A stretch of DNA of 64,000 nt, taken from the NCBI GenBank assembly GCA_020636005.1, contig JACJYR010000001.1:1932001-1996000 (forward strand), written 5' to 3'. Source of the DNA: Lewinellaceae bacterium. GTDB lineage: Bacteria > Bacteroidota > Bacteroidia > Chitinophagales > Saprospiraceae. Every line of letters begins with the position of its first letter. Within the stretch, counting starts at the first letter, position 1. The position numbers and the translations under genes were made by a program. The notes below the pieces were generated by a model that made no database searches, was not told where the DNA came from, and saw only the letters and a list, made by a program, of their open reading frames with translations. Shown here in pieces: positions 52,956-62,707 of the stretch.

Positions 52956-54905
52956 ATGAACAAGAAATTACTCATAACCACCTCATTGCTGGCCGCCCTG
53001 TTTTTATTGCTAAGTTTCAAAGAAAATGAGGCTGCACTTGCCCTTGAAAAAACGGAAAACCTTTTCCGTACCCGCCTGGAGGAAATGGCGCTTTCGACAG
53101 ACCAACTGGAAGCTGCCGCTGAAAATTTGACCGCCCAAAACACCTCCATCGAAAAGCTTCGCCAAGCACACTTAAACGCACGGATACAATACAAAAAAGT
53201 GGAGTTCCTGCTGACTTATCTCGATGGCGCAGCCGTCCGGAAAAACATCAATGGCGCCCCACTGCCCTCGGTGGTGCCCAACGTGCCGAAAGTGATCGAA
53301 ATCGAACCCAGCGGCCTGCAGGTTTTAGATGAACTAGTCTTTAGCGAAAACCCATTGGAGGAAAAAGAAAAGATCATCGCATGCTCAAAAAAACTATCGC
53401 ATGATTTTGAAGAAATGCGCACCTACCAGGAAAAGGTGAAGCTCACCCACCGCCATGTTTTCGAGGCCATCCGCCAGGAGTTGGTACGCGTGTTCACGCA
53501 GGGTGTCACCGGCTTCGACACGCCTGGTTCTGCCAACGCCATTCCCGAAGCCAGGGCAGCATTTGAGGGCATGTACGATGCTTTTAAAAACTATATGCCC
53601 CTGCTCACCGAAAAAGACGGTGGCCTGGCCATCGTCATGGACGCCAGGATGGACTATACCCTGCAATACCTCGCTGAACACGACGAATTTGAATCTTTTG
53701 ACCGGCTGGAGTTCTTGAAAAACCACATCGAGCCCCAGTACCAATTGTTCTATGAAATACACAAGGCGCTGGGCATCGAGTTCGCCGAAGAAACGGACAA
53801 AATGCCCCGTGCGGTAAACTATCACGCCGTCAGTTTATTTGCCCCGGACTTCCTCAACGCAGGCTACTACGCCAACCTTGACCTGAAAGAACCTTTGATG
53901 GGCAAGCGGGTTGATTTGGGCAAAACACTTTTCTTCGACCCCATTTTATCCAAAGACCTGAAACTGTCCTGCGCCTCCTGCCACCAACCTGAAAAAGCGT
54001 TCACCGATGGCCAGCCCAAAAGCCTGGCCGCCAATGGCAAGGAGCATTTGAAACGCAACTCGCCTACCCTGGTCAATGCTGTCTATTCTGACCGCTACTT
54101 CTGGGACCTGCGGGAACCTCGCCTCGACCGGCAAATGCTCCATGTAGTGATGAGCAAAGATGAATTCGGGACCGATTACATCGAAATCATCAATAAGTTG
54201 AAACAAAGCTCCGAGTACGGGCAGCTCTTCTCAGCGGCTTATCCCGAATACCCCGAATACCAAATCTCCACTTATACTATTTCCGACGCACTGTCCTCCT
54301 ATGTGGCCAGCCTGACGGATTTCGACAGCCCCTTCGACCGGTACGTCCGGGGTGAAACAAGTGTCATTGATCCGGCTGTTAAGCGGGGCTTCAATCTGTT
54401 TATGGGCAAAGCTGCCTGCGGCACCTGCCATTTTGCCCCCACCTTCAATGGAACCGTGCCGCCCACCTACGACGAATCGGAATCGGAAGTGTTGGGCATC
54501 CCCACTTCGCCCGATACACTGAATGCCTTGCTCGACAATGACCTCGGGCGCTATGCCAGCGGCATACCTGGCTATAAGGCGGATTTTTATAAGACCTCTT
54601 TTAAGACAGTGACCGTCAGGAATGTGGCCCTCACAGCGCCTTATATGCACAACGGTGTGTTCCAGACCCTCGAAGAAGTGGTGGATTTCTACACCCGTGG
54701 CGGTGGGGCTGGCCTTGGCCTGGATGTGCCGCACCAAACGCTTCCTTTTGACAAGCTGGAGCTGACTCAACCTGAACAGGCTGATATTGTGGCTTTTATG
54801 AAATCACTGACGGGCGACATGTCAAAATTCATGCACCCCGAACGGCTGCCCATTTTTGAAAACCAAACCAATTGGAACAACAGGAAGATAGGTGGCCAGT
54901 ATTAA
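52956..54905 (+). CDS. dihaem cytochrome c peroxidase with long N-terminal domain
   Basis: A 649-residue exported protein. ATG 52956 heads the signal peptide (LLITTSLLAALFLLLSF). The C-terminal half (about 300-649) is the MauG/CcpA-like peroxidase: CASCH (C339, C342, H343) and CGTCH (C488, C491, H492), plus GKTLFFDPILSKDLKLS and MHNGVFQTLEEVVDFYTRGG. The first 300 residues are helical and rich in charged repeats (LEAAAENLTAQNTSIEKLRQAHLNARIQYKKVEF), perhaps an imelysin-like domain. It reduces peroxide or modifies a partner protein. It follows the phoX-like gene after its terminator. Confidence 0.88.
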   Translation: MNKKLLITTSLLAALFLLLSFKENEAALALEKTENLFRTRLEEMALSTDQLEAAAENLTAQNTSIEKLRQAHLNARIQYKKVEFLLTYLDGAAVRKNINGAPLPSVVPNVPKVIEIEPSGLQVLDELVFSENPLEEKEKIIACSKKLSHDFEEMRTYQEKVKLTHRHVFEAIRQELVRVFTQGVTGFDTPGSANAIPEARAAFEGMYDAFKNYMPLLTEKDGGLAIVMDARMDYTLQYLAEHDEFESFDRLEFLKNHIEPQYQLFYEIHKALGIEFAEETDKMPRAVNYHAVSLFAPDFLNAGYYANLDLKEPLMGKRVDLGKTLFFDPILSKDLKLSCASCHQPEKAFTDGQPKSLAANGKEHLKRNSPTLVNAVYSDRYFWDLREPRLDRQMLHVVMSKDEFGTDYIEIINKLKQSSEYGQLFSAAYPEYPEYQISTYTISDALSSYVASLTDFDSPFDRYVRGETSVIDPAVKRGFNLFMGKAACGTCHFAPTFNGTVPPTYDESESEVLGIPTSPDTLNALLDNDLGRYASGIPGYKADFYKTSFKTVTVRNVALTAPYMHNGVFQTLEEVVDFYTRGGGAGLGLDVPHQTLPFDKLELTQPEQADIVAFMKSLTGDMSKFMHPERLPIFENQTNWNNRKIGGQY

Positions 54906-54924
54906 TCAACCTTAGAAAAAGAAT

Positions 54925-54950
54925 GGGCAGGCTGTTGGCCTGCCCGCTTT
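54925..54950 (+). terminator. terminator between 52956 and 54976 genes
   Basis: Perfect stem GGGCAGGC (54925-54932) and GCCTGCCC (54938-54945), five-base loop, followed by GCTTT. It lies between convergent genes and is short of T on both sides, so only moderate strength. Confidence 0.6.
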
Positions 54951-54975
54951 GGGAAACCAGATGGGGGGAATCCGG

Positions 54976-55317
54976 TTATTTCTTTTCCACTGGCTTTTTG
55001 GTAGCCGCTGCTTTTTTGACAGGTGCTTTCCGCCCGGCACGGCGCACAGTGGGTGTTTCGGCATCCTGCTGGATGGCTATTGCTTTTCCCGATGTTTTAG
55101 TGGGCTTGTCTGCCGGAGCTTTTGTAGCCTTTTGTTTGCCTTTGGACAATGCTTTCACGTGCTTTTTCAGTGTTTTTTCGTCAGACTTGATTTCTGATTG
55201 CAAGGCATTCTGCTGCTTTTTAAGGTTTTTGAGCACTTCTTTTTTGGCGCTTATCATTTGAAGCATGGAGCCCAGTTCTGGGTGGTTGTTCAACATCTTT
55301 GTGCTGAGTTTTCTCAT
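54976..55317 (-). CDS. histone H1-like basic protein
   Basis: A 113-residue protein with a helical, coiled-coil-like N-terminal half (LQMISAKKEVLKNLKKQQNALQSEIKSDEKTL) and a Lys/Ala/Pro-rich C-terminal tail (GKQKATKAPADKPTKTSGKA, RRAGRKAPVKKAAATKKPVEKK) like bacterial H1-type DNA-binding proteins. No classical HU fold. It may bind DNA or RNA, or act as a filament-like linker. Convergent with the peroxidase gene. Cytoplasmic by lack of signal. Confidence 0.65.
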   Translation of the reverse strand: MRKLSTKMLNNHPELGSMLQMISAKKEVLKNLKKQQNALQSEIKSDEKTLKKHVKALSKGKQKATKAPADKPTKTSGKAIAIQQDAETPTVRRAGRKAPVKKAAATKKPVEKK

Positions 55318-55557
55318 TATTCAGTGATTTGAGTGAAGAAATTGATTGCGTTGCAAAAGTAGGGCGGTTAACAATTATTTAATGTTAAGTTTTCATTCAG
55401 GGCAAAAACTTAACATTGGAGGCCGAAATCGAAAATATCGGATCCAGAAAAACGCTCGATAGCACCGCCAATATATTCCGATTTATCCCCTTTGGACGCC
55501 ATGACCTATCCTTTCAGAAGCAAGTAATTTACGCCAATTTAATCTTCCTGCCAGTAC

Positions 55558-55586
55558 CTTAACCTAAACTTAAAAATCCCTTAATC
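55558..55586 (+). promoter_or_regulatory. triple 11-bp-spaced direct repeat upstream of the phytase-like giant
   Basis: CTTAA at 55558, 55569 and 55580, in an exact 11-base period and with 7-mers CTTAACC, CTTAAAA and CTTAATC separated by four bases, the Pho-box layout. It lies 32 bases before the -7-like box TAGTTTTG (55618-55625). A similar but not identical triplet precedes the PhoX-like gene. The rest of the 55318-55651 gap shows no gene. Confidence 0.4.
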
Positions 55587-55617
55587 CCAATTTTCCACTC
55601 ACCAAACCCCGCCGGGA

Positions 55618-55625
55618 TAGTTTTG
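55618..55625 (+). promoter_or_regulatory. -7-like box of the phytase-like gene
   Basis: TAGTTTTG matches TAnnTTTG, 27 bases before the ATG at 55652. No good TTG at -33. Confidence 0.45.
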
Positions 55626-55651
55626 CCATTTCACAAAAATCAATACAAAAC

Positions 55652-58600
55652 ATGGCAAAACGATTTACATTCCTTACGCTTATTTCCCTGTTCCTTTCGT
55701 TGGCCGTATCCGCCCAAATCGCCCGCAACGGCTTCGAGGGCGACGCCACCGATACCTGGAATTACACAGCCGAACCATCCAACTACAACCTGCCCGCCGA
55801 CGACGACATCTGGGACGACACCACCGCCGTCTCCGTGATGGACCCCCTCGCCGGCAACCAGTTCTGGTTCATGCGGGATTTGAACAACCCCAATGGTGGC
55901 GGTAACTTCTTCCACACCCTCACATTCGAAACAGTGGACATCAGCGCCACCAATGCCGGCCTGGTCAGCTTCGGCTGGAATAGTTTCGAGTACGAAGCAG
56001 GCGACAGTATCGGTTACATCATTGCTTTTGATGATGGTACGGATTGGGACATGGCCAACTACGTGGACCTCGACCGCAACACCGGCTCCTGGCAACTCGT
56101 GCAGGTGCCCATTCCGCCGGGCACTCAGTTCGTGCGCCTCCGCCTCATGGCCAAGCAAAACGGCAATGACGATTATGCCGGTTTCGATGAGGTGCAAATC
56201 GAAGAAGGCCTGCCACCTGCCACCATTGAATTTGACACGGACATCACCCAAGTCGATGAAGATGCTGGAACAGTATCCATCCAACTCAACATCACCAACG
56301 CCGGGCTTTTTGAGTCTTCTGTAAAAGTCAATGTCTCAGCGTTTTCCTCTGCTATTAACGGCACGGACTACGATTTCACGGATGCGGTTTACACTTTCGA
56401 GGCTAGTACTGGCAACCCCGTGCAGGTGGAAATCCCCATCCTCGACGACGACCTGATGGATGCCGGCCGCTACCTCGTCCTCACCCTGAGCGACTTCGAC
56501 AACGCTGACGTCGGCGCCAAGCTGCAACACATTATCTTAATAAACGACAACGACATCAAAGGCCCGGCGCCGCTGACAGATTCTTTCGTAAAAATGCGCC
56601 ACCTTGGCAGCTTCCCCGGCAGCCCGGACGGCGGCTCGGCGGAAATTTCCGCTTACGACCCCGCCTCACGCCGCCTGTTTATCACGAATATTACGAACAA
56701 CACCCTCGACATTCTCGACCTGAAAAATCCCGTGGCCGCTACCTACATTGCCAGCATCGACATGAGCATTTTCGGGGGCGGCATCAACTCCGTAGCCGTG
56801 AAGAACGGCGTGGTCGCCTGCGCCGTGGAAGCTGCTGTGAAAACGGACAACGGCTCCGTCGTTTTCTTCAACGCCGCTGACGGCACCTTCCTCAGCAGCG
56901 TGACGGTGGGCGCACTGCCCGACATGGTGATTTTTACCCCTGACGGCACGAAGGTACTTACCGCCAACGAAGGCGAACCCAACGACGACTACACCGTTGA
57001 CCCGCTCGGTTCGGTCAGCATCATCGACCTGACACCCGGCGTGGCCAACCTCGCCGATACCGACGTGACTACGCTTGCATTTGATGTTTTTGATGGTGAA
57101 ATGGCTGACCTGTTGGCAGCCGGTGTGCGCATCTTCGGCCCGAATGCCACAGTCGGCAGCGACCTCGAACCTGAATATATCTGCGTCAGTCCAGATGGCA
57201 AAACGGCGCTCGTCACTTTGCAGGAAAACAACGCCGTGGCCGTGGTGGACATCGAAAATTTGACCATCACCGCCATCAATCCGCTTGGTACGAAAGACCA
57301 CTCGCTCATCGCCAACACGCTCGACGCCAGCAACACCGCCCCCGGCATTTTCATGGCCAACTGGCCGGTGAAGGGCTACTACATGCCCGACGCCATCGAG
57401 TGTTTCGAGGTGGGCGGCGTGACCTACGCCATTACCGCCAACGAAGGCGATACCCGCGATTATGGCGGCTTTAGCGAGGAGGAAAGAGTTGGCGGCGTGA
57501 CGCTCGACTCTGCCGCCTTCCCCAACGCCGCTATTTTGCAGAACAACGCCCTCCTGGGCCGCCTGCTCATCACCTCCACCGCTGGGGACACAGACGGCGA
57601 CGGCGACTTTGATGAAATTTATAACATCGGTGGCCGCTCGTTTTCCATCTGGAACACGGCCACGGGCCAACTCGTCTGGGACAGCGGCGACCAACTGGAG
57701 CGCATCACCGCCGAAGACCCGACCTGGGGGCCGTATTTCAACAGCAGCAACGGCACCAATACAAATTTCAAAAACCGCAGCGACGACAAAGGCCCGGAGC
57801 CGGAGTCCGTGGTAGTGGAAAATATAGAAGGCCGCTGGTATGCCTTCGTCGGTTTGGAGCGCATCGGCGGCGTAATGCTGTACGACGTGACCGACCCGGC
57901 CAACCCTGTTTTTGTACAATATTTAAACACGAGAAACCCGGCCGGCGGCGGCGACCTCGGCCCGGAGGGTTTGATTTTTATACCAAAAAATGAAAGCCCG
58001 AACCAGCGCAACCTGCTCGTGGTGAGCAACGAAATCAGCGGTACGGTGAGCGTTTTCCAAATAGACCTCAACCGCACAGTGGGCGGCGACGTGACGCTTG
58101 ATGAATACGAGTATGTGCCCACCACTTTCATCACCGAATTCCAGAACGACACCATTTTCGATGGTGGCCTCAGCGGCCTGCACTATATCCCCGGCACCGA
58201 CCGGGAGTTCTTCGCCGTGAGCGACCGTGGCCCAAATGCCGACGCCAGCGGCCACCCGAACGCCACTGGCACGACGCTGGTTTTCCCTGCCCCAGATTAT
58301 GCGCCGCTCATTACCCGTTTTAAAGCGGAAAACAGCGGTTTTACGGTGCAGAGCATCGAGCCGATTTTGCGCCCGGACGGGACGCCCATCAGCGGCTTGC
58401 CATTGCCTCCGAATGCTGGTTCGACAGGTGAAACAGCATGGGCTGACACGACACCCGTGGTCTTGACGCCCGACATTTGGGGCATGGACAGCGAAGGCAT
58501 TGTTGAAGATAGCGATGGCAACCTGTGGCTCTGCGACGAATACGGTGCATCGGTCTGGTATATTGACGGCACGACCTACCAAGTCATCAAACGCTACACG

Positions 58601-61600
58601 CCGTTCCCGATGGAAACGGAAGACGCCGCCCTGCCCGTTGAAATTGGAAAGCGCCGCCCAAATAGAGGCTTTGAAGGCGTGGCCGTTACGCCGAACGGAA
58701 AGGCTTACGCCATCCTGCAAGACCCGGCCTACAACCCCAACGCTGCCGCTGGCCAAAACAGCCGCCTGACCCGCATCGTGGAAGTTGACCCCGCTACCGA
58801 TGCCGTGCAGACTTATGTGTATGAAATGAACGACCAGTTGGGTCAAATCCGCAAGCAAGACTGGAAAGTGGGCGACCTCGTTGCCATCAACAACCACGAA
58901 TTCCTGTTGCTGGAACATGCCGAGCGTAACGGCTGGAACGCTAAGAATATTTACAAAATTGACATCTCTGAGGCCACGCCCATTGATACGTTTACTTTTG
59001 GCGGCCAAACGTTGGAACAACTCGTGGATGCCGCAACGCTGGAGTCATTCGGTGCAAAAGCCGCTGAAAAAACTTTCTTTTTTGACCTGCTGGAAAACGG
59101 CTGGGATTTGAGCCTCGACAAGCCCGAAGGTTTGACCATCCTCAACGACTCGACCATTGCCGTGGTGAACGATAACGACTTCGCCATCGACAGCCCAGCT
59201 GGCGACGGCTCGATTGTTTACACAGGAAAAAAGACCAAACTCTACATCTATGGCCTGAGCGAAAAACTGGGCATCCGCCCTGTGGTGACTTTCAATGACG
59301 ACGTGATAGCGGTGGCAGAGGGCGATGGCGATGTGAACCTTGGCCTCGAAGTGAGCGAAGGCAGCCGTTTTGGAGGCACGGTGTCAGTCAGTGTAGTAGA
59401 TGCTTCCACGGCAGTTGACGCCGATGATTATGTACTGGGTACGGCCACTTTCGACATCCCGCCGTTTGCCGAAGGCGACCTGAATTTTACCGTCAACATA
59501 CCTGACAACGGCAACCAAACCGGCGGCAGGTATTTTATTTTGAAAATTGATGAAACGTCGAACGCCCGCACCGGCGACGAGCCTGAGTTGATTGTTTTAA
59601 TCAACGACAACGACCTCGAAGCGCCAGTTGCGCAGGCAAATCCTTACGCTCAAATGGCCCACCTCGGTAGTTTCCCCGGCAGCCCGGATGGTGGCTCGGC
59701 GGAAATTTCCGCTTACGACCCGGCATCGCAGCGCCTGTTCATCACCAACATTTCAAACAACACCCTCGACATCGTTGACTTCTCCAACCCCGCAATGGGT
59801 GCCCCCATCGAAAGTGTGGACATGTCCATTTTCGGCGGTGGCATCAACTCGGTGGCCGTGAAGAACGGCGTAGTAGCAGCAGCCGTTCAAGGCAATGCAA
59901 CGGACGACCCCGGCAAGGTGGTCTTTTTCGATGCCGACGGCACGTTCATCAACGACGTAACGGTGGGATTCCTGCCCGATATGGTGGTTTTCACCCACGA
60001 CGGTACGAAGGCCCTCACCGCCAACGAGGGTGAACCGAACAGCGACTACACCATCGACCCGGTCGGTTCCATCAGCGTGATTGACCTGACGCCTGGCATC
60101 GCCAACCTGACCAACGCCAACGTGACCACGCTCGGTTTCGACGCCTTCGACAGCCAGATTGACGACCTGAAGGCGGCGGGTGTACGCATCTTCGGCCCGA
60201 ACGCCACCGTGTCGCAAGACCTGGAGCCGGAGTACATCTGCGTGAGCGACGACGACCTGACGGCGCTCGTCACTTTGCAGGAAGCCAATGCTTTGGCAGT
60301 TGTTGATTTGGTCAACCTTGAAATCGTGGAAATCCGCCCGCTCGGCACGAAAGACCTGACACAGGTGGGCAATGTGCAGGACGTGTCCGACCGCTCGCCC
60401 GGTATTTTCTTTGCGAGCTGGCCGGTGAAAAGTTTCTACCTGCCCGATGCCATCGAGTGTTTCGAAGTGGGTGGGGTAAAATACGCCATTACCGCCAATG
60501 AAGGCGACACCCGTGACTACGACGGCTACAGCGAAGAGGAGCGGGTGAAAGACCTCAACCTCGACCCGGCAGCCTTCCCCCATGCGGATTATTTGCAAAA
60601 AGACGCCCTTCTGGGCCGTATGCTGACGACCAGTGCCCAGGGCGACACGGACGGCGATGGAGACTACGATGAAATTTACGGCATGGGTGGCCGCTCGTTT
60701 ACCATCTGGAATGTGGCGACGGGCGACGTGGTGTACGACAGTGGTGACGATTTCGAGCAAATCGTGGCGGCTGACCCGATGTGGTCTTCCATTTTCAACG
60801 CCAGCAATTCCGGTGCAGCGTTTAAAAACCGCAGCGACGACAAAGGCCCGGAACCAGAGTCGGTGCTGACCGCTGAAATTGACGGCAGGGTGTACGCTTT
60901 CATCGGCCTGGAGCGCATCGGCGGCGTGATGCTGTACGAAGTGACCGACCCGGCCAATCCGCAATTCGTACAGTACATCAACACCCGTGACCTTACCGGC
61001 GGCGGCGACCTCGGCCCGGAGGGTTTGATTTTCATTCCTTACAACGAAAGCCCGAACGGGAAGAATCTCGTGGTGGTTTCCAATGAAATCAGCGGCACGT
61101 TGTCCGTTTTTGAACTCAACCTGAACTGTACAGTGACCATCAACACTGGCAACGACGTTGCCATTTGCGATGGTGAAACCGCCACCTTGTCTGTTCCCAC
61201 CAGTTTCGAAACTTACGAGTGGTCAACCGGTAGCACAGAGGCCAGCATCGGCGTAACGGCTGCCGGAACCTACACGGTGACGGCCCGCACGGCTGCAGGT
61301 TGCGAAGCAACCGATGATGTGGTGGTGACGTTGTTGCTGCCCACCTCCAGCACCATCGCCCAAACGCTGTGCCCCGGGGAAAGCATTACGGTGAACGGCA
61401 CGGTGTACAACGAGGCCAATCCGGTGGGTGCCGAGATATTGGTGACAGCCAATACAGCTGGTTGCGACAGTACTGTCAACATCAATTTGAGCTTTTACCC
61501 CGTTTCGGCTGCGACGGTGTCAGCCTCCATCTGCGAGGGTGAATCGTACCAGTTGGGCAACAGCCAGTACACGACGCCGGGCACCTATAGCGAAACATTC

Positions 61601-62356
61601 GCCAATGCCAGCGTGAACGGCTGCGATAGCATCGTGACGCTGCAACTGACCGTCAACCCGCTGCCCGCCGTGGACTTGGGCGATGCCCAAAGCCTTTGCG
61701 AAGGTGAAACAGCTACCCTGGATGCGGGGCCGGGCTTTGCCAGCTACGAATGGAGCACGGCAGAGACCTCCCAGACCATTGAAGTTGGTTTGACAGGTAC
61801 ATTTTCCGTGGTCGTGACAGATGCGAATGGCTGTTCCAACAGCGATGAAGCTATGGTCACGGTCAACCCATTACCCACTGTTGACCTTGGCCCGGATGTA
61901 ACTGTCGTGGATCCGGAAACGGCCGTGCTGGATGCCGGGGCAGGCTTTGCCGGCTACCTCTGGAGCGACGGCTCGACCGGGCAGACCCTGACGGCCACCG
62001 AATCGGGCACCTATGCTGTGACCGTGACCGATGCGAACGGCTGTACCGGTGCGGACGAAGTTGTGGTGACCATCGAGCCGAATGCCATCCACGAAGCGAC
62101 ACTATCCGGCCAACTGGTCTTGTTCCCCAATCCAACTTCCGGTTGGTTGAACCTGGCCTTCAGCGAGTTTGAGGCAGCTGATTACACCATTGGTTTTTAC
62201 GATGTAACGGGCAGGCTTTTGCTGTCGCAAAACCTAGTTATCAACGCTGCTGCGCAAAATGTCCGGTTGAACTTAAATGCCTTTTCCAAGGGGACTTATT
62301 TGGTAAAAATAAGTTCGGAGAAGGGGGTCTTGGTGAGGAGGTTTTTGGTGCAGTAG
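55652..62356 (+). CDS. giant secreted phytase-like/choice-of-anchor-I protein, type IX cargo
   Basis: A 2234-residue exported protein. Order: signal peptide (RFTFLTLISLFLSLAVSAQ); N-terminal beta domain; Calx-beta domain (about 187-303); choice-of-anchor-I propeller (about 309-810, HLGSFPGSPDGGSAEISAYD); esterase-like phytase region (about 830-1195, with ITEFQNDTIFDGGLSGLHYIPG, DMDSEG); second Calx-beta (about 1211-1322); a second choice-of-anchor-I copy (about 1330-1823); Ig/PKD-like repeats with VDLGD...LCEGETATLDAG (about 1825-2143); a sorting domain at the end (LVLFPNPTSGWLNL). Proteins with these domains hydrolyse organic phosphate in cyanobacteria. Whole length is coding without a frameshift. 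Confidence 0.88.
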   Translation: MAKRFTFLTLISLFLSLAVSAQIARNGFEGDATDTWNYTAEPSNYNLPADDDIWDDTTAVSVMDPLAGNQFWFMRDLNNPNGGGNFFHTLTFETVDISATNAGLVSFGWNSFEYEAGDSIGYIIAFDDGTDWDMANYVDLDRNTGSWQLVQVPIPPGTQFVRLRLMAKQNGNDDYAGFDEVQIEEGLPPATIEFDTDITQVDEDAGTVSIQLNITNAGLFESSVKVNVSAFSSAINGTDYDFTDAVYTFEASTGNPVQVEIPILDDDLMDAGRYLVLTLSDFDNADVGAKLQHIILINDNDIKGPAPLTDSFVKMRHLGSFPGSPDGGSAEISAYDPASRRLFITNITNNTLDILDLKNPVAATYIASIDMSIFGGGINSVAVKNGVVACAVEAAVKTDNGSVVFFNAADGTFLSSVTVGALPDMVIFTPDGTKVLTANEGEPNDDYTVDPLGSVSIIDLTPGVANLADTDVTTLAFDVFDGEMADLLAAGVRIFGPNATVGSDLEPEYICVSPDGKTALVTLQENNAVAVVDIENLTITAINPLGTKDHSLIANTLDASNTAPGIFMANWPVKGYYMPDAIECFEVGGVTYAITANEGDTRDYGGFSEEERVGGVTLDSAAFPNAAILQNNALLGRLLITSTAGDTDGDGDFDEIYNIGGRSFSIWNTATGQLVWDSGDQLERITAEDPTWGPYFNSSNGTNTNFKNRSDDKGPEPESVVVENIEGRWYAFVGLERIGGVMLYDVTDPANPVFVQYLNTRNPAGGGDLGPEGLIFIPKNESPNQRNLLVVSNEISGTVSVFQIDLNRTVGGDVTLDEYEYVPTTFITEFQNDTIFDGGLSGLHYIPGTDREFFAVSDRGPNADASGHPNATGTTLVFPAPDYAPLITRFKAENSGFTVQSIEPILRPDGTPISGLPLPPNAGSTGETAWADTTPVVLTPDIWGMDSEGIVEDSDGNLWLCDEYGASVWYIDGTTYQVIKRYTPFPMETEDAALPVEIGKRRPNRGFEGVAVTPNGKAYAILQDPAYNPNAAAGQNSRLTRIVEVDPATDAVQTYVYEMNDQLGQIRKQDWKVGDLVAINNHEFLLLEHAERNGWNAKNIYKIDISEATPIDTFTFGGQTLEQLVDAATLESFGAKAAEKTFFFDLLENGWDLSLDKPEGLTILNDSTIAVVNDNDFAIDSPAGDGSIVYTGKKTKLYIYGLSEKLGIRPVVTFNDDVIAVAEGDGDVNLGLEVSEGSRFGGTVSVSVVDASTAVDADDYVLGTATFDIPPFAEGDLNFTVNIPDNGNQTGGRYFILKIDETSNARTGDEPELIVLINDNDLEAPVAQANPYAQMAHLGSFPGSPDGGSAEISAYDPASQRLFITNISNNTLDIVDFSNPAMGAPIESVDMSIFGGGINSVAVKNGVVAAAVQGNATDDPGKVVFFDADGTFINDVTVGFLPDMVVFTHDGTKALTANEGEPNSDYTIDPVGSISVIDLTPGIANLTNANVTTLGFDAFDSQIDDLKAAGVRIFGPNATVSQDLEPEYICVSDDDLTALVTLQEANALAVVDLVNLEIVEIRPLGTKDLTQVGNVQDVSDRSPGIFFASWPVKSFYLPDAIECFEVGGVKYAITANEGDTRDYDGYSEEERVKDLNLDPAAFPHADYLQKDALLGRMLTTSAQGDTDGDGDYDEIYGMGGRSFTIWNVATGDVVYDSGDDFEQIVAADPMWSSIFNASNSGAAFKNRSDDKGPEPESVLTAEIDGRVYAFIGLERIGGVMLYEVTDPANPQFVQYINTRDLTGGGDLGPEGLIFIPYNESPNGKNLVVVSNEISGTLSVFELNLNCTVTINTGNDVAICDGETATLSVPTSFETYEWSTGSTEASIGVTAAGTYTVTARTAAGCEATDDVVVTLLLPTSSTIAQTLCPGESITVNGTVYNEANPVGAEILVTANTAGCDSTVNINLSFYPVSAATVSASICEGESYQLGNSQYTTPGTYSETFANASVNGCDSIVTLQLTVNPLPAVDLGDAQSLCEGETATLDAGPGFASYEWSTAETSQTIEVGLTGTFSVVVTDANGCSNSDEAMVTVNPLPTVDLGPDVTVVDPETAVLDAGAGFAGYLWSDGSTGQTLTATESGTYAVTVTDANGCTGADEVVVTIEPNAIHEATLSGQLVLFPNPTSGWLNLAFSEFEAADYTIGFYDVTGRLLLSQNLVINAAAQNVRLNLNAFSKGTYLVKISSEKGVLVRRFLVQ

Positions 62357-62376
62357 GCACCGTTAAAATATTGGGG

Positions 62377-62420
62377 AAATCCCCGCTTCGGTGAAAGCTG
62401 GAGCGGGGATTTTTTATTTT
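62377..62420 (+). terminator. intrinsic terminator of the 55652 gene
   Basis: Stem AAATCCCCGCT (62377-62387) and AGCGGGGATTT (62402-62412 or so), 14-base loop, then a T run, about 21 bases after the stop. Confidence 0.88.
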
Positions 62421-62421
62421 T

Positions 62422-62490
62422 TTCGTTCTTAGTTAAATCATGGTAATTTTCAAAAATCACCATAATTTAATTTTCCAAACAACTGAAAAC
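62422..62490. repeat. palindromic repeat family, copy 3
   Basis: Core AAATCATGGT (62435-62444) and ACCATAATTT (62459-62468), preceded by TTCGTTCTTAG and followed by AAACAACTGAAAAC. It directly follows the terminator in the 62357-62707 gap between convergent genes. The rest of the gap has no supported gene. Confidence 0.65.
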
Positions 62491-62707
62491 GTGGCAATTA
62501 TCCTTCGCACTAATGGGTTTTGTGCAAACCGTATTTTTTGTTGAGATGGTTGCGGAATAAACCATTTCAACCCTTCTCAACTATCTATACTGTCTCAACC
62601 CTGTTGCTCATTTGCACAAAACTTATTGGCGTCGAGTATAACAAAACCCGGCAGGGCAAGTGTCAGCCATTGGGCCAGCTACCGTCTATCTTCCGCCGCC
62701 CACCACG

